NCBI GenBank assembly: GCA_964036045.1 | Contig: OZ038388.1 | Span: forward strand, 6,184,058 to 6,248,057 | From: Eutreptiella sp. 'Long Island Sound 2002' | Taxonomy: Eukaryota > Euglenozoa > Euglenophyceae > Eutreptiales > Eutreptiaceae | Direction: 5' to 3' | DNA length: 64,000 nt | Part shown: in pieces, positions 1 through 12,420 of the stretch | Position numbering within the stretch: position 1 is the first letter of the stretch | Layout of the letters: every line of letters begins with the position of its first letter | Program-made: the position numbers and the translations under genes | Notes under the pieces: model-generated | The model's input: the letters and a program-made list of their open reading frames with translations, nothing else | What the model was told of the DNA's origin: nothing | Database searches by the model: none

Positions 1-3000
1 TCAACCAAACTACGTGGATTTTTGCGCAAAAATCACTTATGCTTGGTTTTTGTAAGTGAAATCAGCTTCCGTCTAGAGGTTTGGGTACTAGAGTGCTCCC
101 CGAAAGGTCAAAAACGCATTGAGAATGGTATGGGTAAATAATGATTGCAATTCAACTTCGTTTCCTTGCTTAGATGTGCCTTGGTGTCGTGTATTCAACC
201 AAACTACGTGGATTTTTGCGCAAAAATGACTTATGCTTGGTTTTTGTAAGTGAAATCAGCTTCCGTCTAGAGGTTTGGGTACTAGGGTGCTCCCCGAAAG
301 GTCAAAAACGCATTGAGAATGGTATGGGTAAATAATGATTGCAATTCAACTTCGTTTCCTTGCTTAGATGTCCCTTGGTGTCGTGCATTCAACCAAACTA
401 CGTGGATTTTTGCGCAAAAATCACTCATGCTTGGTTTTTGTAAGTGAAACCAGCTTCCGTCTAGAGGTTTGGGTACTAGGGTGCTCCCCAAAAGGTCAAA
501 AACGCATTGAGAATGGTATTGGTAAATAATGATTGCAATTCAACTTCATTTCCTTGCTTAGATGTGCCTTGGTGTTGTGCATTCAACCAAACTACGTGAT
601 TTTTTGCGCAAAAATGACTTATGCTTGGTTTTTGTAAGTGAAATCGGCTTCCGTCTAGAGGTTCGGGTACTAGAGTGCTCCCCGAAAGGTCAAAAACGCA
701 TTGAGAATGGTATGGGTAAATAATGATTGCAATTCAACTTCGTTTCCTTGCTTAGATGTGCCTTGGTGTCGTGCATTCAACCAAACTACGTGGATTTTTG
801 CACAAAAATCACTTGTGCTTGGTTTTGTAAGTGAAATCAGATTTCGTCTAGAGGTTTGGGTACTAGAGTGATCCCCGAAAGGTCAAAAACGCAATGAGAA
901 TGGTATTGGTAAATAATGATTGCAATTCAACTTCGTTTCCTTGCTTAGATGTGCCTTGGTGTCGTGCATTCAACCAAACTACGTGGATTTTTGCGCAAAA
1001 ATGACTTATGCTTGGGTTTTGTAAGTGAAATCAGCTTCCGTCTAGAGGTTTGGGTACTAGAGTCCTCCCCGAAGGGTCAAAAACGCATTGAGAATGGTAT
1101 GGGTAAATAATGATTGCAATTCAACTTCGTTTCCTTGCTTAGATGTGCCTTGGTGTCGTGCATTCAACCAAACTACCTGGATTTTTGCGCAAAAATCACT
1201 TATGCTTGGTTTTTGTAAGTGAAATCAGCTTTCGTCTAGAGGTTTGGGTACTAGGGAGCTCCCCGAAAGGTCAAAAACGCATTGAAAATGGTATGGGTAA
1301 ATAATGATTGCAATTCAACTTCGTTTCCTTGCTTAGATGTGCCTTGGTGTTGTGCATTCAACCAAACAATGTGGATTTTTGTGCAAAAGTCACTTGTGCT
1401 TGGTTTTTGTAAGTGAAATCAGCTTCCGTCTAGAGGTTTGGGTACTAGGGTGCTCCCCGAAAGGTCAAAAACGCATTGAGAATGGTATGGGTAAATAATG
1501 ATTGCAATTCAACTTCAGTTTCCTTGCTTAGATGTGCCTTGGTGTCGTCCATTCAACCAAACTACGTGGATTTTTGCGCAAAAATGACTTATGCTTGGTT
1601 TTTGTAAGTGAAATCAGCTTCCGTCTAGAGGTTTGGGTACTAGAGTGCTCCCCGAAAGGTCAAAAACGCATTGAGAATGGTATGGGTAAATAATGATTGC
1701 AATTCAACTTCATTTCCTTGCTTAGATGTGCCTTGGTGTCGTGCATTCAACCAAACTACGTGGATTTTTGCGCAAAAATCACTTATGCTTGGTTCTGGTA
1801 AGTGAAATCAGCTTCCGTCTAGAGGTTTGGGTACTAGAGTGCTCCCCGAAAGGTCAAAAACGCATTGAGAATGGTATGGGTAAATAATGATTGCAATTCA
1901 ACTTCGTTTCCACGCTTAGATGTGTCTTGGTGTCGTGCATTCAACCAAACTACGTGGATTTTTGCGCAAAAATGACTTATGCTTGGTTTTTGTAAGTGAA
2001 ATCAGCTTCCGTCTAGAGGTTTGGGTACTAGAGTGCTCCCCGAAAGGTCAAAAACGCAATGAGAATGGTATGGGTAAATAATGATTGCAATTCAACTTCA
2101 TTTGCTTGCTTAGATGTGCCTTGGTGTTGTGCATTCAACCAAACTACGTGATTTTTGCGCAGAAATCACTTATGCTTGGTTCTGGTAAGTGAAACCAGCT
2201 TCCGTCTAGAGGTTTGGGTACTAGAGTGCTCCCCGAAAGTTCAAAAACGCATTGAGAATGGTATGGGTAAATAATGATTGCAATTCAACTTTGTTTCCTT
2301 GCTTAGATGTGCCTTGGTGTCGTGCATTCAACCAAACTACGTGGACTTTTGCGCAAAAATCACTTATGCTTGGTTTTCATAAGTGAAATCAGCTTCCATC
2401 TAGAGGTTTGGGTACTACAGTGCTCCCCGAAAGGTCAAAAACGCATTGAGAATGGTATGGGTAAATAATGATTGCAATTCAACTTCGTTTCCTTGCTTAG
2501 ATGTGCCTTGGTGTTGTGCATTCAACCAAACTACGTGATTTCTGCTCAAGAATCACTTATGCTTGGTTTTTGTAAGTGAAATCAGCTTCCGTCTAGAGGT
2601 TTGGGTACTAGGATGCTCCCCGAAAGGTCAAAAACGCATTGAGAATGGTATGGGTAAATAATGATTGCAATTCAACTTCGTTTCCCTGCTTAGTTGTGCC
2701 TTGGTGTCGTGCATTCAACCAAACTACGTGATTTTTGCGCAACAATCACTTACGCTTGGTTTTGGTAAGTGAAATCAGCTTCCGTCTAGAGGTTTGGGTA
2801 CTAGAGTGATCCCCGAAAGGTCAAAAACGCATTGAGAATGGTATGGGTAAATAATGATTGCAATTCAACTTCGTTTCCTTGCTTAGTTGTGCCTTGGTGT
2901 CGTGCATTCAACCAAACTACGTGGATTTTAGCGCAAAAATCACTTATGCTTGGTTTTTGTAAGTGAAATCACCTTCCGTCTAGAGGTTTGGGTACTAGAG

Positions 3001-4729
3001 TGCTCCCCGAAAGGTCAAAAACGCATTGAGAATGGTATGGGTAAATAATGATTGCAACTCAACTTCATTTCCTTGCTTAGATGTGCCTTGGTGTTGTGCA
3101 TTCAACCAAACTACGTGGATTTTTGCACAAAAATCACTTATGCTTGGTTTTTGTAAGTGAAATCAGCTTCCGTCTAGAGGTTTGGGTACTAGAGTGCTCC
3201 CCGAAAGGTCAAAAACGCATTGAGAATGGTATGGGTAAATAATGATTGCAATTCAACTTCGTTTCCACGCTTAGATGTGCCTTGGTGTCGTGCATTCAAC
3301 CAAACTACGTGGACGTTTGCGCAAAAATCACTTATGCTTGGTTTTTGTAAGTGAAATCAGCTTCCGTCTAGAGGTTTGGGTACCAGGGTGCTCCCTGAAA
3401 GGTCAAAAACGCAATGAGAATGGTATGGGTAAATAATGATTGCGATTCAACTTCATTTCCTTGCTTAGATGTGCCTTGGTGTTGTGCATTCAACCAAACT
3501 ACGTGATTTTTGCGTAGAAATCACTTATGCTTGGTTCTGGTAAGTGAAATCAGCTTCCGTCTAGAGGTTTGGGTACTAGAGTGCTCCCCGAAAGGTCAAA
3601 AACGCATTGACAATGGTATGGGTAAATAATGATTGCAATTTAACTTTGTTTCCTTGCTTGGATGTGCCTTGGTGTTGTGCATTCAACCAAACTACGTGGA
3701 TTTTTGCACAAAAATCACTTATGCTTTGTTTTCATAACTGAATTCAGCTTCCGTCTAGAGGTTTGGGTACTAGAGTGCTCCCCGAAAGGTCAAAAACGCA
3801 TTGAGAATGGTATGGGTAAATAATGATTGCAATTCAACTTCAGTTTCCTTGCTTAGATGTGCCTTGGTGTCGTGCATTCAACCAAACTACGTGATTTTTG
3901 CGCAAAAATCACTTATGCTTGGTTTTTGTAAGTGAAATCAGCTTGCGTCTAGAGGTTTGGGTACTAGAGTGCTCCCCGAAAGGTCAAAAACGCATTGAGA
4001 ATGGTATGGGTAAATAATGATTGCAATTCAACTTCGTTTCCTTGCTTAGATGTGCCTTGGTGTCGTGCATTCAACCAAACTACGTGATTTTTGCACAAGA
4101 ATCACTTATGCTTGGTTTTTGTAAGTGAAACCAGCTTCCGTCTAGAGGTTTGGGTACTAGGATGCTTCCCGAAAGGTCAAAAACGCATTGAGAATGGTAT
4201 GGGTAAATAATGATTGCAATTCAACTTCATTTCCCTGCTTAGTTGTGCCTTGGTGTCGTGCACTCAACCAAACTACGTGAGTTTTGCGCAACAATCACTT
4301 ATGCTTGGTTTTGGTAAGTGAAATCAGCTTCCGTCTAGAGGTTTGGGTACTAGAGTGCTCCCCGAAAGGTCAAAAACGCATTGAGAATGGTATGGGTAAA
4401 TAATGATTGCAATTCAACTTCGTTTCCTTGCTTAGATGTGCCTTGGTGTTGTGCATTCAACCAAACTACGTGATTTTTGCGCAAAAATCACTTGTGTTTG
4501 GTTTTCATAAGTGAAATCAGCTTCCGTCTAGAGGTTTGCGTACTAGAGTGCTCCGCGAAAAGTTAAAAACGCATTGAGAATCGTATGGATAAATAATGAT
4601 TGCAATTGAACTTCGTTTCCTTGCTTAGATGTGGCTTGGTGTCGTGCATTCAACCAAACTACGTGATTTTTGCGCAAAAATCACTTATGCTTGGTTTTTG
4701 TAAGTGAAATCAGCTTCCGTCTAGAGGTT
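1..4729. repeat. 194-bp satellite array, about 24 copies
   Basis: The segment beginning TCAACCAAACTACGTGG recurs at 1, 195, 389 and 583 and onward, so the period is 194 bp, with small length changes in some units. Copies differ by a few substitutions and 1-2 bp indels. The array runs into the left edge of the window and stops abruptly at about 4729, in the middle of a unit, directly against putative exon sequence. I see no gene; the short open frames inside simply follow the repeat. Confidence 0.97.
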
Positions 4730-6238
4730 GGATTTTGGGATCTGGCGACATCGTAAAATCATATGTGCATTCAAGCAAAAATCAAGGTCAGGGATCCGTG
4801 GTGCCTTTTCGTGTTGCATATGTGGAGCAGCCCCTAACCAGGGTTAACCAGCTGTTGCGTGCCGCTCCACTGCCCGATGGTTTGGCCCTCGAGTATGTCA
4901 GGACCCATGCCACTCCCTACTTCCTCTTGGGTTGAGAAGTGAGTAAACGAAAACTAGGAATAAACATGTTATGGTTGAAGGCGTAGACACTCTGACCTCC
5001 TAAAACCCCACACCCAAACCGCCCCAAATCGCCTACTAGAGCGGTAGTTATGGGTAAATAACGATTGCATAGTGTGATGCATGTTGGATTTCTCTTTGCA
5101 TGTATACAGGTGTCCCCATGCCATGTACCAACCCGATGCTGCCTGGTCTGGGGCACGGCAATTATCAACTACAGACCTTTAAAACTCCCAAATAATCATC
5201 AGTGACGTGGTCGAAAACGCGCCACCAGACACTGCAACTCTAGCAAAATGCACATCTCCTTGGAAAAAAGGACAAGGGGTTGGCGTTGTGCGGGGAGAAA
5301 CCAACCTAGAAGGTCAGTTCCTACCATGTGCATATTACGGCACACTAAAGAGCTGCAACCGCAACGGTGCGATAGTCATATTTTCCGCTGGGTTTGGCCA
5401 TGATGAACATGAGGGTTGGTATCCAAAGATGTGGGTTTTGCCAGCCCCGTGGGGCGGCGTCGTGCTTGTGGGATATGATGCGCCCATTAGATCCGATGAA
5501 GAAAAGGACAACCAGAAGGACAAGGAAAAAGAGAAAGCAAAAGGTAAATATTTTCTCTGGTCTGTGCCGTCTGGTCTGTGCCGTGCCGTTATGTTTTGAT
5601 TTTTGGGAGGTTTGGTGTGGTACCATGTAGTGCATGTGCATAGTGTTAGTGCAGAATGTTTTGATTACATGCAAGGTGCGTAAACTTGAGCGAAAGCGAT
5701 AGGTAGATGCACAATATGTTGGTGTTTGTACGCCCATTCGCTTGCACCTTGTACTGCCGCTATGATCCATTGATCAGATCTTGTTTTGCTTTGTTTGCCG
5801 CGCGCCTTCTTTAACAATTTAAAATCATAGGTGTCTGTGCTATGCCGCAGGGGGGGGGGGAGGGGCACGCACGGCTCGGCATGTCTGTGAGACGGGGCGA
5901 CGGTGTGTAGATTGGCGGATGCTGAAGTTTCAGTGACCAGTCTGTGACTCATTATAGGTGCCCCGCGAATTCCTTCATGGCCATCCAGCCAGCTGGAGTC
6001 ATGGCTGATTCGCTACTCACAAGAAGCCGAACAGCCAGGTGCAAACGTGAGAAAATTCTGCGAGGAGCTGGAGTCCGCAAACTCCACGACACTACTCGAC
6101 ATCAAGAAGCAACTTTGCATCTCCTTCTCATATAAAGGTCGAGAGCAACTTCTTGACCTATTGAAGAAGAAACTGCAACGTGGGCAACTGTGTTCACCGA
6201 GATTTGAACCCCCGACGTTCCTTTACACCAAGGCTTGA
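4730..6238 (+). CDS. N-terminal exons of a large spliced gene (unrecognised domain)
   Basis: Three exons can be chained with matching phases. Exon a is about 4730-4892 and ends in two bases of a codon before GTATGT. Exon b is 5203-5543, follows ATCAG, completes that codon, and ends one base into a codon before GTAAAT. Exon c starts at 5958 after TTATAG, completes the Gly codon, and stays open to the stop at 6236-6238; its true donor was not found. The joined protein has an Asp/Glu/Lys-rich segment (EEKDNQKDKEKEKAKG) at the b/c junction and ends in a Lys/Leu-rich helix (LLDLLKKKLQ). I do not recognise the domain. The reading frames and phases suggest it leads into the coiled-coil exons downstream, but no donor in exon c fits the phase-0 start at 6611, so an exon is probably missing between them. 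The start codon is not visible; the 5' end may lie in or beyond the satellite. Confidence 0.5.
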
Positions 6239-6610
6239 TGTGTTGAACTTGGAACCAAGTTAGGTAACTCAAAGGCATGTCCGAAGAAGTAATCCGTACG
6301 ACCTGCTACAATACTGAAGGCGGGCTTGCCCACGTCTCGGCTTGCAACACGCACCGTCAGCCATTTGGAGGTAGTCTGTACTGCTGTGTGTTGTTGCAGG
6401 ATGTCAACAAGAACGGATCCACACATGATGGGGGAATATGGACAATGTCCAAGAGTCAGCAGGTTTGTCATGCCAACTTCGTGTGAAGGATAGTCCCCAC
6501 CGCTAATGTTAGTTGGTTTTGTGCACGAGCCCAAGCCGAGATTTCAGAGAGGGCGATGTATGACTTGAACCGGTTTGCAGACGAAGCATCATGCCAATAT
6601 GTGCTTGTAG
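6239..6610. other. Gap between exon c and first coiled-coil exon
   Basis: No exon could be fixed here. It probably contains intron sequence and one unlocated small exon. A stretch at about 6198-6215 looks like a tRNA B box on the minus strand but no tRNA fold was found. Confidence 0.4.
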
Positions 6611-8468
6611 GCACAAGAAAAGGCCCAAGCAGACAGCAAAGCGGAAGGGTTCGGCCAGCAGAAGAGAGCCTCCGAGAAGGCCGAAACAGCCAACGCCGGG
6701 AAGCAAGTTTGTTTGTCTGTTTGGAAACTTGTTGTGCATCGACAGAACAAGCAGTGATAGAATGGTGGCACCATTGTATTGTGGCCTAGATAAAGTGATT
6801 TTCTTGCATGTGCTACATCTGAACATGTATTTGCAGGCAGAGGAACAGACCAAAGCAGAGAGGAAAGCGGAAGAGGTGGATGAGCAGAAGAGCGCCACCC
6901 GTTCAGAGGAAGCCGAAGGAGCCACCGCTAGGAAGCAGGTTCTATTGTTCGTATGGTCCATTATTGTGCAGCGATGCAATCAAGGATGATGGAATGATGG
7001 CACCATTGTACTTTGGCATCGTGAAAGTCATTTTCCTGCATGTGATTCATCCCAACATCTGTTTGCAGGCAGAGGAAAAGGCCCAAGCACAGACGAAAGA
7101 GCAGACGAGAGCGGCTGAGGAAGCCGAAACAGCCAACGCTGGGAGGCAGTTTCTTTTGTCTATTTGAAAACTTGTCGTGCATCGATGGAACCAGCAATGA
7201 TAGACAGGTGGCACCAGGCCTTGATAAAGTCATTTTCTTGCATGTGCTTCATCCCAACATGTGCTTGTAGGCAGAGGAACAAGCCCAAGCACACAGGAAA
7301 GCGGATGAGCTCGACGAGCAAAACAGAGCAGCCGAGGAAGCAGCCAGCGCCGTAGGGAAAATCCTTTTTGCGTATGAAAAATTCTTGTGCATCAATGGAA
7401 CCTGCAATGATTGTGCAGCGAGGCACCATTGCATTGGTGTCGTGAAAATCATTTTCTAGCATGTTCTTCATCCCAACATCTATTTGCAGACGGATGAAAC
7501 GGCCCTAGCACAAAGGTAAGAGCAGAAGAGACCGGCTGAGGAAGCCAAATCAGCCAACGCCGAGAAGCAGATTCGTTTGTCTGTTTGGATCATTCTTGTG
7601 CATTGATGGAACCACCATGATGGAATGATAGAATGATGGCACCACTGTCGTTAAAGTCATTTTCCTGCATTTACTTCATCCGAACATCTGCTTGCAGGCA
7701 GATGAAAAGGCCCAAGCACAGAGAAGAGCAGATGATCCTAAGGATGTGGATCCTAAGGATACGGAGTCCGAAGCACACGGCCTGGAGAAGGAAACTCTCA
7801 GCAAGAACGCCGAAGCAGCCGAGAAAGCCAAAGCCGCCAAGAAGGCCGACGCAGCCGAGAATGCTGAAGCAGCTGATGGTAGGAAGGGGGTTCTATTTTT
7901 CGGAGGGAAAATTCTTGTCTATCGATGGAACCAACGATGATAGAATGATGGCACCATTGTATTTTGGTGCCGTGAAAGTCATTTTCTTGCATGTGCTTCA
8001 TCCCAACATCTGTTTGCAGGTAGAGGAAAACGCCCAACCACAAAGGAAAGTCGATGGGCCCGAGGAGCAGAAGAGAGCAGCCGAGGAAGCCGAAACAGCA
8101 AATACCAGGATGCAGGTTCGTTTGTCTGTTTGGAACATTCTTGTGCATTGATGGAACCACCATGATGCAATGATAGAATGATGGCATGACTGTCGTTTAA
8201 TTGATTTTCCTGCATGTGATTCATCCCAACATCTGCTTACAGGCAGAGGAAAAGGTCCAAGCACAGAGGAAAGAGCAGACGAGAGCGGCTGAGGAAGCCG
8301 AAACAGCCAACGCTGGGAAGCAGGTTCTTTTGTCTATTTGACAACGTGTTGTGCATCGATGGAACCAGCAATGATAGAATGGTGGCACCAGGCCTTGATA
8401 AAGTCATTTCCTTGCATGTGCCTCATCCCAACATGTGCTTGTAGGCAGAGGAACAAGCCCAAGCACAG

Positions 8469-8470
<2 letters not shown>
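6611..8470 (+). CDS. Coiled-coil microexon array 1 (nine exons)
   Basis: Nine short exons, each preceded by T(T/A)(G/A)(C/T)AG and usually followed by GTTYNT: 6611-6706, 6837-6938, 7069-7149, 7271-7351, 7490-7570, 7698-7889, 8020-8115, 8243-8323 and 8445-8470 (cut). All begin and end in phase 0 (81, 96, 102 or 192 nt), so any can be skipped or duplicated without changing frame. They encode variants of AEEKAQAQRKEQTRAAEEAE, an Ala/Glu/Lys/Gln-rich sequence expected to form a long coiled coil. Introns are about 110-200 bp and are themselves homologous. Damage: the 7069 exon has lost its GT (CAG|TTT), the 7490 exon has an in-frame TAA at codon 10 and an AT donor, and the last exon runs straight into a TAAG microsatellite. 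The whole-exon copies with intact sites support real coding origin. Whether this array is still expressed is unknown. Confidence 0.7.

Positions 8471-8506
<36 letters not shown>
8471..8506. repeat. (TAAG)9 microsatellite
   Basis: Nine perfect TAAG units begin inside a coiled-coil exon, just after GCACAGAG, and are followed by GGCGGCCGC. It marks the left edge of the 6.6-kb foreign block. Confidence 0.95.
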
Positions 8507-9660
8507 GGCGGCCGCGTCCGCAGCCTCATCTGACTCCTCCTTGTTTGTTTTACATGGTGGCCGCCTCTGGCGGGAAGGAGTGCTCTCCAGCATCAGTTCT
8601 CCTGGCGACCCCTGTCTCACCTCACGGCCGACAACTTCAACCAGGTTCCCTGGGGGCATGACCAGTGGTAGGCTCCCTTCAGTCGCTGGTCTCACGGTTT
8701 CAGCTCCTTCCGGTCACCCTTTGAAGGAGCCCCCGGCCTTCCCCCCCTAGCACAGCCTATTGGGCGCCTGCAGGCGTGTTTCCTGTGGATAGCCCTCGCC
8801 GACAGCGGAGCATTCCTCTCTGTCAACCACATTCCACCACTCCCCATCCCTCACGGGCTGGAGTACCCACTCAGCTCCCGGATGCACTTGGTTGTCGTCC
8901 ATCCACGGCTGGAGGCCAGGGGGCGACCCTTTCCACGTTCCCCCGGTCCCGCTCACGCGTGAACCTACGTGTATCCAGGCCATTGACCCGTGGATCTCAA
9001 GGTCAACCCTCACCCCTGCGGACACCTCACGGCCGTCCCGGAGTTCAGGGCATTTTCCTGACTTCCCGTGGCCAGGTTCCCCACGGTTGGCCCATGGTTC
9101 ACCACTCCATGGCGACTGGTTTCCCAATCCCATGGGGCTGTTGCTTGGCGCTTTCGGCCTCCCTGCCCTTCCCCTGTCCCATTCCCCTTTGCTCCTTCCC
9201 GGCACCGGCCCGTTCCCAGCGTGCCATGGACTCCCTACCCCGTCGGGCCGTTGTGCGGCCCTAGCCTCACGCCCTTCCCCGCCCCGTCCCCTTGTCCCTT
9301 CATCCCGTGTTTATACCCCACCGGGTCGCCTGCTACCCTGTGGCGCTGGCCCACTGGGGCCTCTTCCTTCCGGGGACCGCTTCGCGCGCTTAGCACGGGT
9401 CGCTCCCTTCCCGCCCCCGTCCCTTTCCCCTGTGCCGCGGCCCCGGCCTAATCCCCTCGGCGGTCATGCGGCCCCATCCCATCCCTCATCCCGTGTTTAT
9501 ACCCCACCGGGCCGCCAGCAACCCTGTGGCGCGGGCCCACTGGATCCTCATCCATCCGGGGACCGTTTGGTGCGCCTAGCACGGGTCGCTCCCTTCCCGC
9601 CCCCTTCCCCCTTGCCGCGGCCCCGGCCTTGTTGTCCCGGCCCTGCTCCTCCTGGGCGGT
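8507..9660. repeat. Pyrimidine-rich block with a ~187-bp tandem duplication
   Basis: C/T-rich, A-poor DNA with long open frames that look like a by-product of the composition. A segment beginning TCATCCCGTGTTTATACCCC at about 9299 is repeated at about 9487, with a shared CGGGGACCG and a shared GCACGGGTCGCTCCCTTCCC. I see no convincing gene. Confidence 0.7.
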
Positions 9661-10310
9661 GCTCTGGGCCGCCGGTGTGCACGCTCTGTGTGTGGTGTGG
9701 CGTGTACGGTGTCCTGGGCCTCCTGGCTCCTGTTCACCGGTGTGCTCGCTCCATGTGTGGTGTTGCGTGTACGGCGTCCTGGGCCTCCTGGCTCCTGTTC
9801 ACCGCCGTGCACGCCCTGTGTGCGGTGTAGCGTGCACGGTTTCCTGGGCCTCCTGGCTCCTGCTCAGCGGCGTGCACGCTCTGTGTGTGGTGTTGCGGGT
9901 GCGGTGTCCTGGGCTGCTTGATTCCTGTTCACCGGCGTGCACGCTCTCTGTGTGTTGTTGCGTGCGCGGTGTCCTGGGCCGCTTGGCTCCTGTTCTCCGG
10001 TGTGCCTGACTGTGTTCTGTGTTCTGTGTATGGGTGTAAGAGCAGTTGTCACAGTTGCCCCGCATTGCATCGCAGGACAGGACCGTTAGCCCCCCGTGAC
10101 AACCACTCCCTGGCCGAAGGCCATTGGTTTTTCACAGTCTACAGCCTTGCCTATGGTTTCCTCTGCCTCGGTGCGCTGTGTCGTGTGTACGGTGTCCTGG
10201 GCCCCTTGGCTCCGGTTCACCGGTGTGCACCCGTTGTGTGTGGTGTTGTATGTGCGGCGTCCTGGGCCTCCTGGCTCCTGTTCACCGGTGCGCGTGCTCG
10301 CTGTGTGCTC
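9661..10310. repeat. 65-bp tandem repeat
   Basis: The motif GTCCTGGGCC recurs at 9711, 9776, about 9841, 9906 and 9971 (65-bp steps) and again at about 10193 and 10259 after a gap of unrelated sequence. Each unit also carries GGCTCCTGTTCACCGG and GTGCACGCTCTGTGTG. Frames open through it are repeat by-products. Confidence 0.9.
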
Positions 10311-10789
10311 CTCGCTTGCTTCCTATCCCCCTCCCTCATCCTCGCTTGTTCTTGTGCATGCTCTCCGTGACTGCCGTCCTGCTTTTTCCTGCCGCCGCCT
10401 TCTCGTCCTCGTGGTGCCTCTGGCGTTTGCATTCGAGTCTCCGTCTGTGTTAGTCCGCTCTTTCAGCCTCTCCTTCTCCTCTTTCCCCTGGCTCGTGTCC
10501 TCCTTGTCCTCCCTCCCCACCTCTCCTTGCTCTTGCCTCTCCCTTCCGCCATCGCGTCCCCTCCGGTCTGGTCCTTCCGGTCCGGGCTCCATGTGCCCAT
10601 GTGCCCATGTGCCCATCCGCCTCCCCTTCTTTTCCTTCTCCCCTCTTGCTCTTTCTCCTCCCGCTGCGCGTCTTCTCTCCTTCTTGTCCTCCCCCTTCCG
10701 TTCCTTGCTCTTGTTCTTGTTCTCCTCTCCGTGTCGCTCCGCCGCCGTCTCCTTCTCCTTGTTTGCTGCCCCGGACCTTCCATTCCCGG
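10311..10789. other. Very C/T-rich, A-poor spacer
   Basis: Almost no A on the + strand. It contains CATGTGCCCATGTGCCCATG, a short tandem run at about 10591. No gene seen; long open frames on both strands are expected from this composition. Confidence 0.6.
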
Positions 10790-12420
10790 GCTGCTGCGTC
10801 CCCGGATGTTCCAGTCCGCGGCACCGGGTGCACCCCCGGACTTGTTGCCGTATTCCCTCTGTTGCCCTGGACGCTCCAGTCCATGGCACCGGGTTCACCC
10901 CCGGACGATCCAGTCCGGGGGCTCGGGCCGTGCATCATGCCGCCCCGGATGCTCCAATCCGGGGCTTCTTTTTGTCTTATTCTTTCCGTTGCCTCGGACG
11001 CTCCATCCCATGGCACCAGGTTCAACCCTGGACGATCCAGTCCGGGGGCTAGTGCCGTGCTTCGTTCCGTCTCGGATGCTCCAATCCGGGGCGCCTTTTA
11101 ATCGTATTCTCTCCTTTGCCTCGGACGTTCCAGTCCGTAGTACCGGGTTCTCCCCTGGACGATCCAGTCCGGGGGCCCGGGCTGTGCCCCACTCCGCCCC
11201 GGATGCTCCACTCCTGGGCGTCTTTTTGTCGTATTCTCTCCGTTGCCTCGGACGCTCCAGCCCGTGGCGCCGGGTTCAACCCCGGACGATCCAGTCCGGG
11301 GGCTTGTGCCGTGCCTCTTTCCGCCCCGGATGCTCCAATCCGGGCCGTCTTTTTATCGTATTCTCTCCGTTGCCTCGGACGCTCCAGTCCGTGGCACCGG
11401 GTTCACCCCCGGACGAGCCAGTCCCGGGGCTATTGCCGTGCTTCATGCCGCCCCGGATGCTCCAATCCGGGGCGTCTTTTTATCGTATTCTCTCCGTTGC
11501 CACGGACGCTCCAGTCCGTGGCACCGGTTTCACCCCCGGACGATCCAGTCCGGGGGCTAGTGCCGTGCCTCTTTCCGCCCCGGGTGCTCCAGTCCTGGCC
11601 GTCTTTTTATCGTATTCTCTCCGTTGCCTCGGTGGCTCCAGTCCGGGGCACCGGGTTCAGCCCCGGACGATCCAGTCCGGGGGCTAGTGCCGTGCTTCTT
11701 TCCGGCCCGGATGCTCCAAACCGGGCCGTCGTTTTATCGTATTCTCTCCGTTGCCTCGGACGCTCCAGTCCTGGCCGTCTTTTCATCGTATTCTCTCCGT
11801 TGCCCCGGACTCTCCAGTCCGTGGCACCGGGTTCACCCCCGGACGATCCAGTCCGGGGGCTAGCGCCGTGCTTCATTCCGCCGCGGATGCTCCAATCAGG
11901 GGCGTCTTTTTGTCATATTCTCTCCGCTGCCTCGGACGCTCCGGTCCGTGGCACTGGGTTCACCCCCGGACGATCCAGTCCTCGGGCTAGTGCCGTGCTT
12001 CTTTCCGCCCCGGATGCTCCAATCCGGGGCGTCTTTTTATCGTATTCTCTCCGTTGCCTTTGATGCTCCAGTCCGCGGCACCGTGTTCACGCCCGGACGA
12101 TCCAGTCCGGGGGCTAGCGCCGTGCTTCATTCCTCCCCGGTTGCTCCAGTCAGGGGGTTCTTTTTGTTGTACTCTCTCCGCCCCCTCGGACGCTCCAGTC
12201 CGCGGCGCCGGGTTCACCCCCGGACGATCCAGTCCGGGGGCTATTGCTGTGCTTCATTCCGCCCCGGTTGCTCCACTCCGGGGCGTCTTTTTGTCGTATT
12301 CTCCCCGTTGCCTCGGACGCTCCAGTCCGTGGCACCTGGTTCACCCCCGGACGATCCAGTCCGGGGGCTCAGGCCGTGCTCTCACTCGCCCCGGATGCTC
12401 TAATCCGGGGCGTCATGTTT
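10790..12420. repeat. 127-bp satellite with three hairpins per unit, about 13 copies
   Basis: The motif GATGCTCCAATCCGG recurs every 127 bp (about 10948, 11075, 11202, 11329 and on). Each unit contains three small inverted repeats with a six-base loop: CCGGATGCTCCAATCCGG, CGGACGCTCCAGTCCG and CCGGACGATCCAGTCCGG. The loop is GCTCCA or GATCCA while the stems differ yet stay complementary. Some copies carry broken stems. It reads as open frame in several frames, but the product is only a repeat translation. It is unrelated to the 194-bp satellite. Confidence 0.93.

Noticed and set aside
282-491. Minus-strand 69-codon frame in the 194-bp satellite
   Set aside because: Spans just over one satellite unit and is not preserved in other copies.
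6190-6285. tRNA-like B box on the minus strand (GGGGGTTCAAATCTC)
   Set aside because: The T-arm does not pair over five bases and no A box or acceptor stem was found.
8892-12403. Long + strand frames through the 65-bp and 127-bp repeats
   Set aside because: They follow the repeat period and A-poor composition and change frame with each indel.
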